From Serratia bockelmannii (GTDB taxonomy: Bacteria; Pseudomonadota; Gammaproteobacteria; Enterobacterales; Enterobacteriaceae), in the NCBI RefSeq assembly GCF_008011855.1, contig NZ_VOUX01000033.1, positions 1,116,001-1,180,000 of the forward strand: a stretch of DNA of 64,000 nt, written 5' to 3'. Position numbers and translations under genes: made by a program. How positions within the stretch are numbered: the stretch's first letter is position 1; each line of letters opens with the position of its first letter. This document shows positions 43,752 to 53,330 of the stretch, piece after piece. The notes under the pieces are model-generated. The model had not been told where the DNA came from, ran no database searches, and saw only the letters and a program-made list of their open reading frames with translations.

Positions 43752-44294
43752 TTATTTAAATTTTATAATCGACCTGAACAAATTGGCCTGAAATATTGCA
43801 TCCTTAAGGGCGTTATGATTAGCTGTCATCGGTACATCGAGTACTTTCGTCATATGAGATGATTTACTTTCTAACCATGACGTTGCCAATCGACCCATAA
43901 ATAATGCTTTAATATCAAGCGCGCTAAAGCCAAATGGATTTTCTCCAAGGTAAACATGAAAATAATAATTAATAAATGACCAGTCAAAGGGGGCATTCAG
44001 GCCAACAAAGATAGGTATATCATCTGACGACGTCACCTGGTCTATCCACTGTTTAAAAGCCAGCATTGCCTCCTGTGGCGGAAGCCCCCTGTCCTCCAGT
44101 TCTTCCAGGGTAAGTCCGGTTATTTCGAGTGCAGCAGGAATAAATTCGGATGTTGTTGGTTTGAGTTCGCATGAGAAGTTCACATCCGTATCAGATACCA
44201 GACATGCTCCAATACTGAGCAAACTGTATTTCCCGGGGACCGGGCCCGAGGCTTCTATATCAACAGAGATGAAAATTTCTTTTTTTACTGTCAT
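43752..44294 (-). CDS. DEDDh 3'-5' exonuclease (DnaQ-like), CBASS-linked
   Basis: 180 residues. Exo I motif D12/E14 in ISVDIEASGPVPG, Exo II D104 in VGLNAPFDWSFIN, Exo III H160 and D165 in ANHNALKDAIFQA: a complete DEDDh set, so probably active. Single-domain, no fusion. ATG overlaps the stop of the SLOG effector gene (ATGA). It may be a second effector, or may trim signals or products; which one cannot be told from sequence. Confidence 0.85.
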   Translation of the reverse strand: MTVKKEIFISVDIEASGPVPGKYSLLSIGACLVSDTDVNFSCELKPTTSEFIPAALEITGLTLEELEDRGLPPQEAMLAFKQWIDQVTSSDDIPIFVGLNAPFDWSFINYYFHVYLGENPFGFSALDIKALFMGRLATSWLESKSSHMTKVLDVPMTANHNALKDAIFQANLFRSIIKFK

Positions 44295-45457
44295 GGCATT
44301 AACGGATCCATTGAGACTATTGTCGAGCGGGATTTAATTGAATTCCAGTGTGCAAGAAATTCACGCTTTTTGTCTTCAACCATACCTTCATCGCTCCACA
44401 TGTGGGCTGATACAGTCTGAATATCAAACGGTAACTGAGTCCCTTCCTTGGCCAGTATCATTGTGGTATGCCCTCTCCCTAATGCATATCCCAGCTCAAG
44501 GAAGCAGTTCGGCCTTGAACCCGTAAGATCTGCAATCACCACCCGGCTTCGGTGAAGTCGTTCAAAGACTTCCTGGTTAACGTTCGCATGCTCATAACCC
44601 TGGCTACCATCAACAATGACCATACGGTACCCCAGTTCATTCTCCATAACGGGTGTAATAACACATTCAAAGTAGTTCTTCACCGCTATGTAATCTTCAT
44701 GTGTCCGATTCATTAAACAGACAAAAAATGCAGTAGGTGGCGTAAGGTTCTTCAGAAGCTGTATGACGGTCTCAGCACGTTCTTGCGGACTTTTTCGGTT
44801 AGGAAAATCCAGCAAATTAATCCAGTCATGAGACGAACGATCATCTTCTGTTTTAAAGAGCCTCTCTGAATGCGAGCTTGCCAGAGCATACTCAAAAATT
44901 TTACGAGAACCTGTGTTATTTGCCCCAATATTGAAATTGAGAGGGATAACTGGTTTACCGGCATCATGATAAAGATTTGATAGAAACAACACCCCCTCAC
45001 TCCCACCGATGGTAATGAGCACATCGCCTGATCGGGACTGTATCTCCATCCTTTTACTGGCCATGTTCCAGTGGGCTGCACTTTCAATCCTGACGTGTGA
45101 GGTGCCCCGATATTCATCCCATTGTTCAATATATTCTTCGGGAATTTGATCCTCATTTTTATGGTGTTTCACTGCAATAATAAGCGGACCCGGGGCCCCT
45201 GAAGGCCGGTGATGAAGATTTTTTATGACTTCATTCCAGACTAACCAGTCAAAACATATCGGTTTGTTGTCACTGGAGCGAATTTTTTCGGCATCAACAG
45301 GAATGACGAAATTTGCCCCCTGACGGACTAACTCTCGAACGAGGCTGGCAACAAACGCCCGGGCTTTGTCCACCTCTCCGCCAGATGCAAGCTCTATTTG
45401 CTCCGGAATGCTGCCCGTAATATGAATTCGCCTTCCAAGCAAAAAGTGACCAGGCAT
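44291..45457 (-). CDS. Predicted CBASS effector: SLOG domain plus nucleoside-deoxyribosyltransferase/TIR-like domain
   Basis: 388 residues. The N-terminal half looks like a SLOG (LOG-like Rossmann) domain: HITGSIPEQIELASGGEVDKARAF (ITGS at 13-16) and SGDVLITIGGSEGVLFLSNLYHDAGKPVIPL (144-172). The C-terminal half, AFFVCLMNRTHEDYIAVKNYFECVITPV then SRVVIADLTGSRPNCFLELGYALGRGHTTMILA, matches nucleoside 2-deoxyribosyltransferase-like/TIR-like folds, with E321 of FLELG in the catalytic-Glu position. SLOG domains bind nucleotide second messengers in other defence systems (for example ThsA in Thoeris), so the first half is a candidate sensor and the second a candidate NAD or nucleotide hydrolase. 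One base separates it from cap6. Confidence 0.72.
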   Translation of the reverse strand: MPGHFLLGRRIHITGSIPEQIELASGGEVDKARAFVASLVRELVRQGANFVIPVDAEKIRSSDNKPICFDWLVWNEVIKNLHHRPSGAPGPLIIAVKHHKNEDQIPEEYIEQWDEYRGTSHVRIESAAHWNMASKRMEIQSRSGDVLITIGGSEGVLFLSNLYHDAGKPVIPLNFNIGANNTGSRKIFEYALASSHSERLFKTEDDRSSHDWINLLDFPNRKSPQERAETVIQLLKNLTPPTAFFVCLMNRTHEDYIAVKNYFECVITPVMENELGYRMVIVDGSQGYEHANVNQEVFERLHRSRVVIADLTGSRPNCFLELGYALGRGHTTMILAKEGTQLPFDIQTVSAHMWSDEGMVEDKKREFLAHWNSIKSRSTIVSMDPLMP

Positions 45458-45458
45458 G

Positions 45459-46361
45459 TTACCGATCCTCCATAACAGGTGATGATTTTAGTGAGAGAGC
45501 TGTCTGAAGGATAATCTCGTATGATAAAGGCTTATCCGGAAAAGCTTTTGCCAGTGCAGCCGGATACAGTCGTGTACGAATGTCGGAGAACGTCCATCCG
45601 GGTTTTCCTTCATTCGGACCTGTAGCCTTAACCAGGACACCTTTTTGCTGAGGTGATAAACCTAACCCCTGTAAATCCATATCAAATAGCGCCAGTCGCT
45701 CTGCATCGCTGGGGCGAGAAAACTCCTCCACGACAGCGGCACGGCGGATAAGGGCTGCGTCAAGTACTGATAAGCGGTTAGTACACAGGAATACGACGAT
45801 ACGCCCCTGATATTTTCTAAGATCGTCAATGCATTGAATGAGGGTGTTCACCGCAACCTTATCTTCATGATGGCTATGCTCTTGCGTTCGCGATGAAGCA
45901 AGTGAGTCACCTTCATCAATTATCAGTATGCCACGGCGATTTTTTCCAGCAGACTTTATCACCTCTGCAAATGCCTGGTTTATGAGAGTACCCATCTCAC
46001 CGACTTTGCCACTCCCCCTGACTCTGTTACTAATTTTAAAGAGAATGGAATCTTCCGCTCCAGCATCTTTGGCAAGCATGTTTGCAATACATTCAGCTGT
46101 TGCAGTTTTGCCAGTACCCACATCCCCATGAAAAATAACGAGCGGGTACTGGTCTGATACAAGGCTACAGATGGGTAAATTATTCTGATGAAACTTCACA
46201 CCCCAGGATTCCAGTTTCCCCAGATTCAACAGTAAACGTAACTGATTGTGGATTTTACTGTATCGATTTTCGAAACCCAGCAATGTTTTCTGTCGTGAAA
46301 AAAGGGAACCATCAGGTAACGGTGTCTCGCTGTCAAAAATCTTATTTTGCTGATTTATCAT
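45459..46361 (-). CDS. cap6: TRIP13/Pch2-like AAA+ ATPase (Cap6), type III CBASS
   Basis: 300 residues. Walker A HGDVGTGKTATAE (79-90), Walker B ILIIDEGDS (145-153), sensor IVVFLCTNRLSVLDAALIRRA with arginine fingers, and a lid with WTFSDIRTRL. This is the short bacterial TRIP13 form that remodels HORMA proteins and switches the CD-NTase off. ATGA overlap with the HORMA gene upstream. Confidence 0.88.
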   Translation of the reverse strand: MINQQNKIFDSETPLPDGSLFSRQKTLLGFENRYSKIHNQLRLLLNLGKLESWGVKFHQNNLPICSLVSDQYPLVIFHGDVGTGKTATAECIANMLAKDAGAEDSILFKISNRVRGSGKVGEMGTLINQAFAEVIKSAGKNRRGILIIDEGDSLASSRTQEHSHHEDKVAVNTLIQCIDDLRKYQGRIVVFLCTNRLSVLDAALIRRAAVVEEFSRPSDAERLALFDMDLQGLGLSPQQKGVLVKATGPNEGKPGWTFSDIRTRLYPAALAKAFPDKPLSYEIILQTALSLKSSPVMEDR

Positions 46362-46849
46362 GAAAAATCCTTTCTTTCTATGCCATACCCATTGCTTTCA
46401 TAGTCACGTCCCTTTGTAGAATTAAGGGAAGAGTGCGATGTGTCAGCAGTGCTGGGTGACCAAGCGATCCTGAGTTTAGATTTAAGTTTATCCCTGGCGG
46501 TTTGATCATAGGCGCTTGTATAGGATATAACGATCCTCAGAAAAGGCGCCGGTACGGTTGGCCACAGTACGCCGCCGGGCCTGCTCGTCTGCAGCCCGCC
46601 AGCTTCCGAATTCACAACATAACGGATAGCCCGGATTTCCTTCCCGTCACTAAGGAGTGTCAAATCGATATGTTTAAGATATCCGTTGCATGCTAAAAGC
46701 TCTACATCGTGCGCCCACTTTTTAACTTGCTCAACGTCAACGGCTTTTGTACTTTCGGCAATCATTATGAAGTCGGCAGTGACTCGACGCATTACATTTT
46801 GAACATCTGCCACAGAGTAGGATTCTGTTGAAGAAAATGACTGACTCAT
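46358..46849 (-). CDS. cap7: Bacterial HORMA domain protein (Cap7), type III CBASS
   Basis: 163 residues from ATG 46849. Starts SESYSVADVQNVMRRVTADFIMIAEST, continues with KKWAHDVELLACNGYLKHIDLTLLSDGKEIRAIRYVV and ends in a Ser/Thr/Asn/Gly-rich tail (TKGRDYESNGYGIERKDFS), as expected for bacterial HORMA proteins with a C-terminal safety-belt region. Its order, CD-NTase then HORMA then TRIP13, supports the call strongly, since sequence identity within this family is low. ATGA overlaps on both sides. Confidence 0.82.
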   Translation of the reverse strand: MSQSFSSTESYSVADVQNVMRRVTADFIMIAESTKAVDVEQVKKWAHDVELLACNGYLKHIDLTLLSDGKEIRAIRYVVNSEAGGLQTSRPGGVLWPTVPAPFLRIVISYTSAYDQTARDKLKSKLRIAWSPSTADTSHSSLNSTKGRDYESNGYGIERKDFS

Positions 46850-47796
46850 GCCTCTTCCCTTACTTTTAAACGTGGACCGAAGAGCTCTTTCCAGATAGCC
46901 AAATCGTCCTCTACTGAAGCATGATGCGCTATCTCCCAAGCTTCGGCAGCAGCATCTACAATCTCAAGTCTTTCGTCATCGCTCAGACGACTGGCAACAT
47001 TGTTGGTCACGCAAACCGGGTCGATAATGACAACTGGATCTGAAAAATCAGGAATATCATTCCCGTTCTCGGGAAAAAATATTTTCTCTTTAAGCCCTGA
47101 CTGAGCAATGTAAAGCAGAAACTGCCTGAAGCGGCTCTCAATACTTCCTTCTTTACCGTTCTTATCAAGCAGAAAAGCCAGAATAAGCTCAATAGTAAAT
47201 GATTTCAGATGTGTTAACCCGGCATGATTTCGCCACTTTTTAGCCAGTCGAACAAGCGTTCTGAAGTCATTGTCTGTATCTTTTCTGTCACGAATAAACT
47301 TTATTTGACACGGCGCGCAGGTGTGAAGTTTTGTCCCCTCATGGATGTCGAATTGCCATCCATACCCGGCTTTGTCGGTGTCTTCTATCACAGGAACAAC
47401 GTCAACATTCAGCCCAGATTTTACGAAGGTCACGGTTGCCGCTTTTCGCTGAAGCTGGAAATCTTCAACAGATTTGTTGGGGTAGAGTTTTAGCAGAGCG
47501 TTGAAGATTTTTTCGCTGAGACTCCCGAGGGTTTCCTGGGTAACATCCTTTCCGGAAATATAAAAAACCACATCTACATCGACAGGATCTTCATATGTTT
47601 TACGCAAAATTGTAAATTTTGCAAAGGAACCAGCTTTAACAACTTTGGTTATTTTGATCTCATCCTGCTCTTTCACGGATTTCTTTAGCTCAGCAATCAG
47701 CCGATCAACCTGAGCATGGTATTCAGTTCTTTTATCCGAGGGAAGCCTCAGGACATTACTGTCATAGTAGCGGAGTTCTGTGTTGCTGAGCGGCAT
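46846..47796 (-). CDS. CD-NTase (CBASS oligonucleotide cyclase)
   Basis: 316 residues from ATG 47796 (AAGGATC site). Pol-beta-like nucleotidyltransferase core: GS at 56-57 in KAGSFAKFTILRK, D73 and D75 in DPVDVDVVFY, third acid D132 in GLNVDVVPVI, then the helical part FRTLVRLAKKWRNHAGLTHLKSFTIELILAFLL. It would make a cyclic di- or trinucleotide on infection. Partnership with HORMA and TRIP13 points to clade C or D, but the product cannot be predicted here. First gene of a six-gene coupled operon; AT-richer than the chromosome around it. Confidence 0.9.
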   Translation of the reverse strand: MPLSNTELRYYDSNVLRLPSDKRTEYHAQVDRLIAELKKSVKEQDEIKITKVVKAGSFAKFTILRKTYEDPVDVDVVFYISGKDVTQETLGSLSEKIFNALLKLYPNKSVEDFQLQRKAATVTFVKSGLNVDVVPVIEDTDKAGYGWQFDIHEGTKLHTCAPCQIKFIRDRKDTDNDFRTLVRLAKKWRNHAGLTHLKSFTIELILAFLLDKNGKEGSIESRFRQFLLYIAQSGLKEKIFFPENGNDIPDFSDPVVIIDPVCVTNNVASRLSDDERLEIVDAAAEAWEIAHHASVEDDLAIWKELFGPRLKVREEA

Positions 47797-48291
47797 GCTT
47801 GATCCTTTTTTGGCGTTTCTCTGGCTGGGGCTGATGACCACTTTTTGTGAAGGTCAATGACTAAATAGTGCCGCTTCGTTTGTTTTCAAGGGGGGACAGC
47901 GAAAAAAAGACAGAATGAATAAGCTCGCCCATTTTGCCTCAGGGGAGGAGTATTTTTTTCCTTCTGGTCCCCAGGGCAGAACCTATGTAATACAGCTAAC
48001 TGTTCGGCTCCCGACAGGTTGATGCAATATAGGAGTTAACAATCTCCGCTGTTGGTACAAAGCAGTCATTAATGCCTAACTTAGACCATGAAACACGCCT
48101 TACCAAACTCCCCGCCAACAAAATATAGCCACACAAAATTATTTAATTCGTAATTAATAAATAAATGAAATTATTAATTTCGTGTTCATCTCGTTATTTT
48201 CCTGCCCACAACTCCTACTACTCCCCCTAGCACCGCCCCCGACCTTTCCCTACAATAAGGGATCTGTTGAGGCATAACGCAAGGAAAGACG
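47797..48291. other. Intergenic region between CBASS operon and LacI regulator
   Basis: About 495 bases: the CBASS promoter region (minus strand), an extremely AT-rich stretch at 48125-48180 (AATTATTTAATTCGTAATTA type sequence) and the promoter of the lacI-type gene. No repeats, RNAs or attachment-site pairs were recognised. Confidence 0.4.
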
Positions 48292-49296
48292 GTGTCGAAA
48301 GCCAATCCCAATGCCACTATCGTGGATATCGCCCGCCGCGCCAGGGTGACCAATATCACCGTTTCCCGCGCCTTCAATAAGCCCGAGCTGGTCAAGCCGG
48401 AAACCCGCGAGCGCATTCACGCCATCGCCAAAGAGCTGAACTATGTGCCCAACGCCTTCGCGCAGGGGCTGAAAAGCAGCAGCAGCCAGATTATCGGCAT
48501 CGTCACCAGCAGCATGTATAACCCGTTCTATTCCGGCCTGATCAAGACCGTGTCGCGCATTGCGCGTCAGCAGGGCTACCAGATCATGCTGTTCGACACC
48601 GACGGCTGCGAAGAGGCGGAAATGCGCGCCATTCAGGCGCTGTTCGGCTATAAGGCGCGCGGCATCCTGCTGTCGGCGGTGCGCGATGATAAGCGCTACC
48701 GCCCCGCCTATCTCGAGCTGGCTGAGGTGTACGGCGTGCCGCTGATCCTGATCGACCGCGATCTTTACGATCAGCAGCTGAGCGGCGTGTTCCTCGATAA
48801 CCGCGAGATCGGCGTGCTGGCCGGGCGCTATCTGGCGGAGCAGCCGGAGAAGAAACTTTTGATCATCGGCGGCCCGGCGGATTCGGAAATTACTTTAACG
48901 CGCACCGCAGGCATCGTCGCGGCGCTGCAGGGCAGCGGGCGTGAGATTCATATCATCAACGGCGACTATGATTTCACCTCGCAGGAAAGCGAGGTGCGCG
49001 CCTATCTGGCGCAGCCGGAGAACCGCCCGGATTACATCATCGGCCTGAACGGCATCATCACGCTGGGCGCCATCGCCATTTGCCACGAGATGGGGCTTTA
49101 TGAACAGGTGAAGTTCTTCTCGATAGACGAGCCGCCGCGCGCCGGTGCTTACGGCCTGCACATTCCGGGGGTGTATCACGATACGCAGAAACTGGGGGAG
49201 ATCGCCGCGGAGCTGCTGTTCAGCGCCATTCACAGCCCGCGCGGCGAGCTGCCGGTGCGCAGAGAGTTCTTCACCGGCTCGCTGTTGAATCGCTGA
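48292..49296 (+). CDS. LacI-family transcriptional repressor
   Basis: 334 residues; GTG start with AAGGAAAG upstream. Helix-turn-helix NATIVDIARRARVTNITVSRAFNKPELVKPETRERI (residues 8-42), hinge helix PNAFAQGL, then a RbsB-like effector domain (QIIGIVTSSMYNPFYSGLIKTV, LILIDRDLYDQQLSGVFLDN). Convergent with, and 6 bases from, the end of the pentulose operon, so it probably controls that operon with L-xylulose or a related pentose as inducer (inference). Confidence 0.92.
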   Translation: MSKANPNATIVDIARRARVTNITVSRAFNKPELVKPETRERIHAIAKELNYVPNAFAQGLKSSSSQIIGIVTSSMYNPFYSGLIKTVSRIARQQGYQIMLFDTDGCEEAEMRAIQALFGYKARGILLSAVRDDKRYRPAYLELAEVYGVPLILIDRDLYDQQLSGVFLDNREIGVLAGRYLAEQPEKKLLIIGGPADSEITLTRTAGIVAALQGSGREIHIINGDYDFTSQESEVRAYLAQPENRPDYIIGLNGIITLGAIAICHEMGLYEQVKFFSIDEPPRAGAYGLHIPGVYHDTQKLGEIAAELLFSAIHSPRGELPVRREFFTGSLLNR

Positions 49297-49302
49297 CGGG
49301 CG

Positions 49303-49995
49303 CTATTGCCCGTAGTAGGCGTGTTTGCCGTGCTTGCGCAGGAAATGTTTGTCCAATAGCTCCGGCTGCATCGGGGCGATGGCCGGCGCCAGCTGGCGCG
49401 TCGCCATCGCCATGATCGCCACCTCTTCCAGCACCACCGCGTTGTGCACCGCATCCGCCGCGTCCTTGCCCCAGGCGAACGGGCCGTGGGAATAGACCAG
49501 CACTCCCGGCACCTGCTGCGGATCGCGCCCCGCCTGATTGAAGGTCTCGATAATCACCTTACCGGTTTCCCCCTCGTAATCGCCGGCGATCTCCGCCTCG
49601 CTCATCGGCCGGGTGCAGGGAATGTCGCCGTAAAAGTAGTCGGCGTGGGTGGTGCCCAGCGCCGGGATCGGCTGCCCGGCCTGCGCCCAGATGGTGGCGT
49701 TGCGGCTGTGGGTGTGCACCACGCCGCCGATATCGGCGAAGGCGCGGTACAGCGCCAGGTGGGTGGCGGTGTCGGATGAGGGCTTACGGTGCCCTTCGCG
49801 CACCTTGCCCTCCAGATCCACCACCACCAGATCCTCCAGCGTCATCGCCTCGTAGGCGATGCCCGAAGGCTTGATTACCACCAGCCCGCTCTGGCGGTCG
49901 ATCGCCGAGACGTTGCCCCAGGTAAAGGTCACCAGCCCGTATGCCGGCAGGCTGAGGTTGGCGGCCAGCACCTGCCGCTTGAGTTCGTTCAGCAT
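49303..49995 (-). CDS. sgbE: L-ribulose-5-phosphate 4-epimerase (SgbE/UlaF/AraD family)
   Basis: 230 residues, class II aldolase fold. [52 protein letters not shown], the zinc ligands in [13 protein letters not shown] plus [17 protein letters not shown], and the late [24 protein letters not shown]. Converts L-ribulose-5-P to D-xylulose-5-P, the last step of the pathway. Overlaps the 3-epimerase gene by 7 bases; last gene of the operon. The symbol could equally be ulaF-like. Confidence 0.9.
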   Translation of the reverse strand: MLNELKRQVLAANLSLPAYGLVTFTWGNVSAIDRQSGLVVIKPSGIAYEAMTLEDLVVVDLEGKVREGHRKPSSDTATHLALYRAFADIGGVVHTHSRNATIWAQAGQPIPALGTTHADYFYGDIPCTRPMSEAEIAGDYEGETGKVIIETFNQAGRDPQQVPGVLVYSHGPFAWGKDAADAVHNAVVLEEVAIMAMATRQLAPAIAPMQPELLDKHFLRKHGKHAYYGQ

Positions 49996-50858
49996 GCGAT
50001 GCCTCCCTCGATCATCCGTTGTTCGATCCAGGCCTTGGCCTGGGCGATGCGTTGCTTATCCTGCCCGTCTTCGCGCGCCCACATCTCCAGCAGGTAGGGG
50101 CCGCGATAGCCGAGCGCGTTGAGCGCGGAAAAGGCGTGGGCGAAATCCACGCAGCCTTCGCCGAACGGCACGTCGCGGAACTGCCCGGCGCTGCCCGGCC
50201 CCACCGCCACGGTGTCTTTGAGGTGCACGGCGGTGATGCTGCCGATGCCCAGCGCCAGCTCGGCGGCGACGTCGTTGCCCCAGGCGCTGAGGTTGCCGAG
50301 ATCGGGATACACCGTGAACCACGGGCTGTTGACGTGACGGGCGATGTCGCGCCATTTGCTGATGCTGTTGATGAACGGCGTGTCCATCACCTCCACCGAC
50401 AGCATCACCTGCGCCCTGGCGGCCTGCGCCGCCGCCCACTGCATGCCCTCGATAAAACGCTCGCGGCTGTGGCGATCGGCGGGTTCGTAATAGACGTCGT
50501 AGCCCGCCAGCTGGATGTTGCGGATGCCGAGATCCGTCGCCAGTTCCAGCGCCTTGCTCATCAGCCCCCGCGCCCGCTCGCGGGTGGCAGCGTCATGGCT
50601 GCCGAACGGCTCGCGCCGGTGCGCCGACAGGCACAGGCTCGGCACCGTCACCCCGCTGTCGAGCCGCGCCTGGATAAACGCCAGCCGCTGGCGGCGATCC
50701 CAGTCCAGCCGCTGCTGGCGCGCCGGCTGCTCGTCGATCGACATCTCCACGAACTCAAAGCCCAGCTCGGCGGCGGTGGCCAGCCGCTGCGGCCAGCTCA
50801 GATCGGCGGGCAGCGCCTTTTCATACAGCCCCAGACAGGCGGCGTTAGTCGTTTGCAT
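49989..50858 (-). CDS. sgbU: L-xylulose-5-phosphate 3-epimerase (SgbU/UlaE family)
   Basis: 289-residue TIM-barrel sugar-phosphate isomerase. [93 protein letters not shown] and [10 protein letters not shown] carry the expected acids and histidines of the UlaE family. Converts L-xylulose-5-P to L-ribulose-5-P. Overlaps lyxK by 14 bases and the 4-epimerase gene by 7. Confidence 0.9.
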   Translation of the reverse strand: MQTTNAACLGLYEKALPADLSWPQRLATAAELGFEFVEMSIDEQPARQQRLDWDRRQRLAFIQARLDSGVTVPSLCLSAHRREPFGSHDAATRERARGLMSKALELATDLGIRNIQLAGYDVYYEPADRHSRERFIEGMQWAAAQAARAQVMLSVEVMDTPFINSISKWRDIARHVNSPWFTVYPDLGNLSAWGNDVAAELALGIGSITAVHLKDTVAVGPGSAGQFRDVPFGEGCVDFAHAFSALNALGYRGPYLLEMWAREDGQDKQRIAQAKAWIEQRMIEGGIAC

Positions 50859-52332
50859 CAGTCACCTCACTCAAAGCCTGAGCGACCGCCAGATAGCGCG
50901 CCTGCTGGGCGCGCAGGCGCCGGTGGGCGGCGGTCGCGGGATAATAACAACGCAGCTTGGGCGGCGCGGCGGCGATCGCTTCGGCGAACCCGGCGTACTC
51001 CCCGGCGCCGACGGCGGCGCACAGGGCGGCGGCGCGGCAGCCGCTTTGACGCGTTTCCACCACCTCGAGCGGCAGGTTGCCGGCGTCGGCGTACATCTGC
51101 ATCCAGACCTCGGACTGCGTCGGCCCGCCGGTCATGCGCACCCGCTCGATGCGCGAGTTCAGCTGCACCATGCGCTCCTGATGGATCAGGTGCGAGAACA
51201 CGATGCCCTGGTAGATCGCCTGCACCACGTCCGCCATCTCGTGGTGGGCGCTCAGGCCAATCAGCCCGCCCGGCGTGTTGCCGCCGAGGTTGGAGCCGTA
51301 CAGATAAGGCAGGAACAGCAGCCCGCTCGGCTGCTCGCGGCGCTCGGCCACCCAGGCGTTGAACTGGGCGTAGCGCTGCCGGTCGTCGGCGCAGAACTGG
51401 CGCAGGAACCAGGCCAGGTTGCCGGCCGAGGTCGGGCTGCCTTCGTGCGCGAAATAGCAGCCGTCGATGCAGTAGCGCCCCCAGGCGTAGGGATAATCGG
51501 CGGGAATGATGCGCTCGGTTACGCAGGTGGCGATCGACCAGGTGCCCGCCACCGCGCTGAGCGTGCGATCGTCGGCCACGCCGGAGCTGAGCGCCGCGCC
51601 CACCACGTCGAACAGGCCGCCGTACACCGCAGTGCCCGCGCGCAGGCCACACTGCGCCGCCGCAGCGGCCGTCACCCGCCCGGCCAGCTGCGCAGAGCCG
51701 ATCACCGGCGCGGTCTTCTCCTGCGCCTCTTCGATGCCGAAGGCCACCATCAGCGCCGGATCGTAAGCGCCGCTGTGCTGGTTAAACAGGTTGCTGCCGG
51801 AGATGTTGGTCACCTCGGCCGCCGCCTCGCCGGTGAGGCGAAAGCGCAGGTAGTCGTGTGCCATCAGGATGCGATCGACGGCGGCGTACTGCGCCGGCTG
51901 CCGCTGCTTCAGCCAGCGCAGCAGCAGCGCCGGGTGGCTGGGCCACAGCGGCTGCAGGCTGCACGGGTAGGTCTGCGCGTCCACCCCGGCGCGGCGCAGC
52001 TCAGCCACCGTGGCCGCCGCGCGGTTGTCCGAAGAGAGGATGCCGTTGCCGACCGGTTTGCCGTGGCGGTCGATGGCGTACAGCCCTTTGCCGTGCGCCG
52101 AAAAGCTGACGCCGCGCACCTGGCCGGCCTCCAGCCCCGCCGCGTGCAGCGTCTGGCGGATCGCCGCGCAAACGTCATCCCACAACGCGTCCATATTGCG
52201 TTCGCTGAAGCCCGGCTGGGCGGCAATCGCCGCGCCGTCGCGCTCGGCGATCGCCAGCTCTTCGCCGCTTGCCCGATACAGCCCGGCCTTGATCACCGTG
52301 CCGCCGACGTCTATGCCAAGAAAGACTGACAT
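50845..52332 (-). CDS. lyxK: L-xylulose kinase (FGGY family)
   Basis: 495 residues. FGGY ATPase fold starting LGIDVGGTVIKAGLY; it follows E. coli LyxK closely: GVSFSAHGKGLYAIDRHGKPVGNGILSSDNRA, MAHDYLRFRLTGEA, SGSNLFNQHSGAYDP, GGLFDVVGAALSSGVADD, FLPYLYGSNLGG, RMTGGPTQSEVWMQMYAD. Phosphorylates L-xylulose. It lies between the ABC permease gene and the two epimerases. Confidence 0.9.
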   Translation of the reverse strand: MSVFLGIDVGGTVIKAGLYRASGEELAIAERDGAAIAAQPGFSERNMDALWDDVCAAIRQTLHAAGLEAGQVRGVSFSAHGKGLYAIDRHGKPVGNGILSSDNRAAATVAELRRAGVDAQTYPCSLQPLWPSHPALLLRWLKQRQPAQYAAVDRILMAHDYLRFRLTGEAAAEVTNISGSNLFNQHSGAYDPALMVAFGIEEAQEKTAPVIGSAQLAGRVTAAAAAQCGLRAGTAVYGGLFDVVGAALSSGVADDRTLSAVAGTWSIATCVTERIIPADYPYAWGRYCIDGCYFAHEGSPTSAGNLAWFLRQFCADDRQRYAQFNAWVAERREQPSGLLFLPYLYGSNLGGNTPGGLIGLSAHHEMADVVQAIYQGIVFSHLIHQERMVQLNSRIERVRMTGGPTQSEVWMQMYADAGNLPLEVVETRQSGCRAAALCAAVGAGEYAGFAEAIAAAPPKLRCYYPATAAHRRLRAQQARYLAVAQALSEVTDAND

Positions 52333-52340
52333 CGCGCCTC

Positions 52341-53330
52341 CTATTTGCGCCGCACAGAGCTGAGGTAGATGGCGGCCAGGATGATGCCGCCCTTCACCAC
52401 GTTCTGGATATACGGCGACACGTTCATCAGATTGAGGCCGTTGTTGAGCACCCCGAGCATCATCGCCCCCACCAGCGTGCCGACGATGGCGCCGCGCCCG
52501 CCGGAGATCGCCGCCCCGCCCAGCACTACGGCGGCGATAGCGTCCAGCTCGAAGCCTTCGCCGGCGTTGGGCTGCCCGCTCATCAGGCGCGAGGTCAGCA
52601 CCAGCCCGGCCAGCGCGGCGGTCAGGCCGCTGATCACGTACACCAGCATCTTGTAGCGCGGCACGCGGATGCCGCTCAGGCGCGCCGCCTCTTCGTTGCC
52701 ACCCATCGCGTAGACGTAGCGGCCGAACGGCAGCTGGTTGAGCATCAGCCAGGCCAGCACGTACACGCCGAGCATGATCAGGATCGGCACCTGAATGCCC
52801 AGCACCGTGCCGCGGCCGAAGAAGGAGAAAACGTCGGGCAGGCCGGAGATCGGGTAGCCGCCGGTATAGAGCAGCGCCAGGCCGCGGGCGATGCCCATCG
52901 ACGCCAGGGTGACGATGATCGGCGGCATGCGCAGGTAGGCGATGCAGGCGCCGTTGGCCAGGCCGAACAGCGCGCCGACCGCCAGCGCCGCCACCATCGC
53001 CAGCGGAATGGGCACCGCCGCCAGCATCAGCCCGGCGGCGACCGAACCGGCCAGCGCCATCACCGGCCCCACCGAGAGATCGATGCCGCCGGTCAGGATG
53101 GCGCAGGTCATGCCCACCGCGATGATGGCGTTGATCGACACCTGGCGCGCCACGTTGGTCAGGTTGTTGACGCTGAGGAAGCTGTCGTTCAACAGGCTCA
53201 TCAGCACGAACAGGATCACAAAGCCGATAAACGGCAAGACCGCCGGGTGATGCAGCAGTTTTTCCCAGCGCTTGCCGAGGCTGGGGCCGGCGGCGCGGCG
53301 CGCCACGGCGGGTTGTTCAATTCCGATCAT
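52341..53330 (-). CDS. Sugar ABC transporter permease (RbsC/XylH type)
   Basis: 329 residues with about 10 helices. [48 protein letters not shown] and [31 protein letters not shown] are the family signatures; the [10 protein letters not shown] loop contacts the ATPase. ATG 53330 overlaps the stop of the ATPase gene (ATGA). Longer upstream reading is rejected because it is low-complexity arginine sequence. Confidence 0.9.
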   Translation of the reverse strand: MIGIEQPAVARRAAGPSLGKRWEKLLHHPAVLPFIGFVILFVLMSLLNDSFLSVNNLTNVARQVSINAIIAVGMTCAILTGGIDLSVGPVMALAGSVAAGLMLAAVPIPLAMVAALAVGALFGLANGACIAYLRMPPIIVTLASMGIARGLALLYTGGYPISGLPDVFSFFGRGTVLGIQVPILIMLGVYVLAWLMLNQLPFGRYVYAMGGNEEAARLSGIRVPRYKMLVYVISGLTAALAGLVLTSRLMSGQPNAGEGFELDAIAAVVLGGAAISGGRGAIVGTLVGAMMLGVLNNGLNLMNVSPYIQNVVKGGIILAAIYLSSVRRK

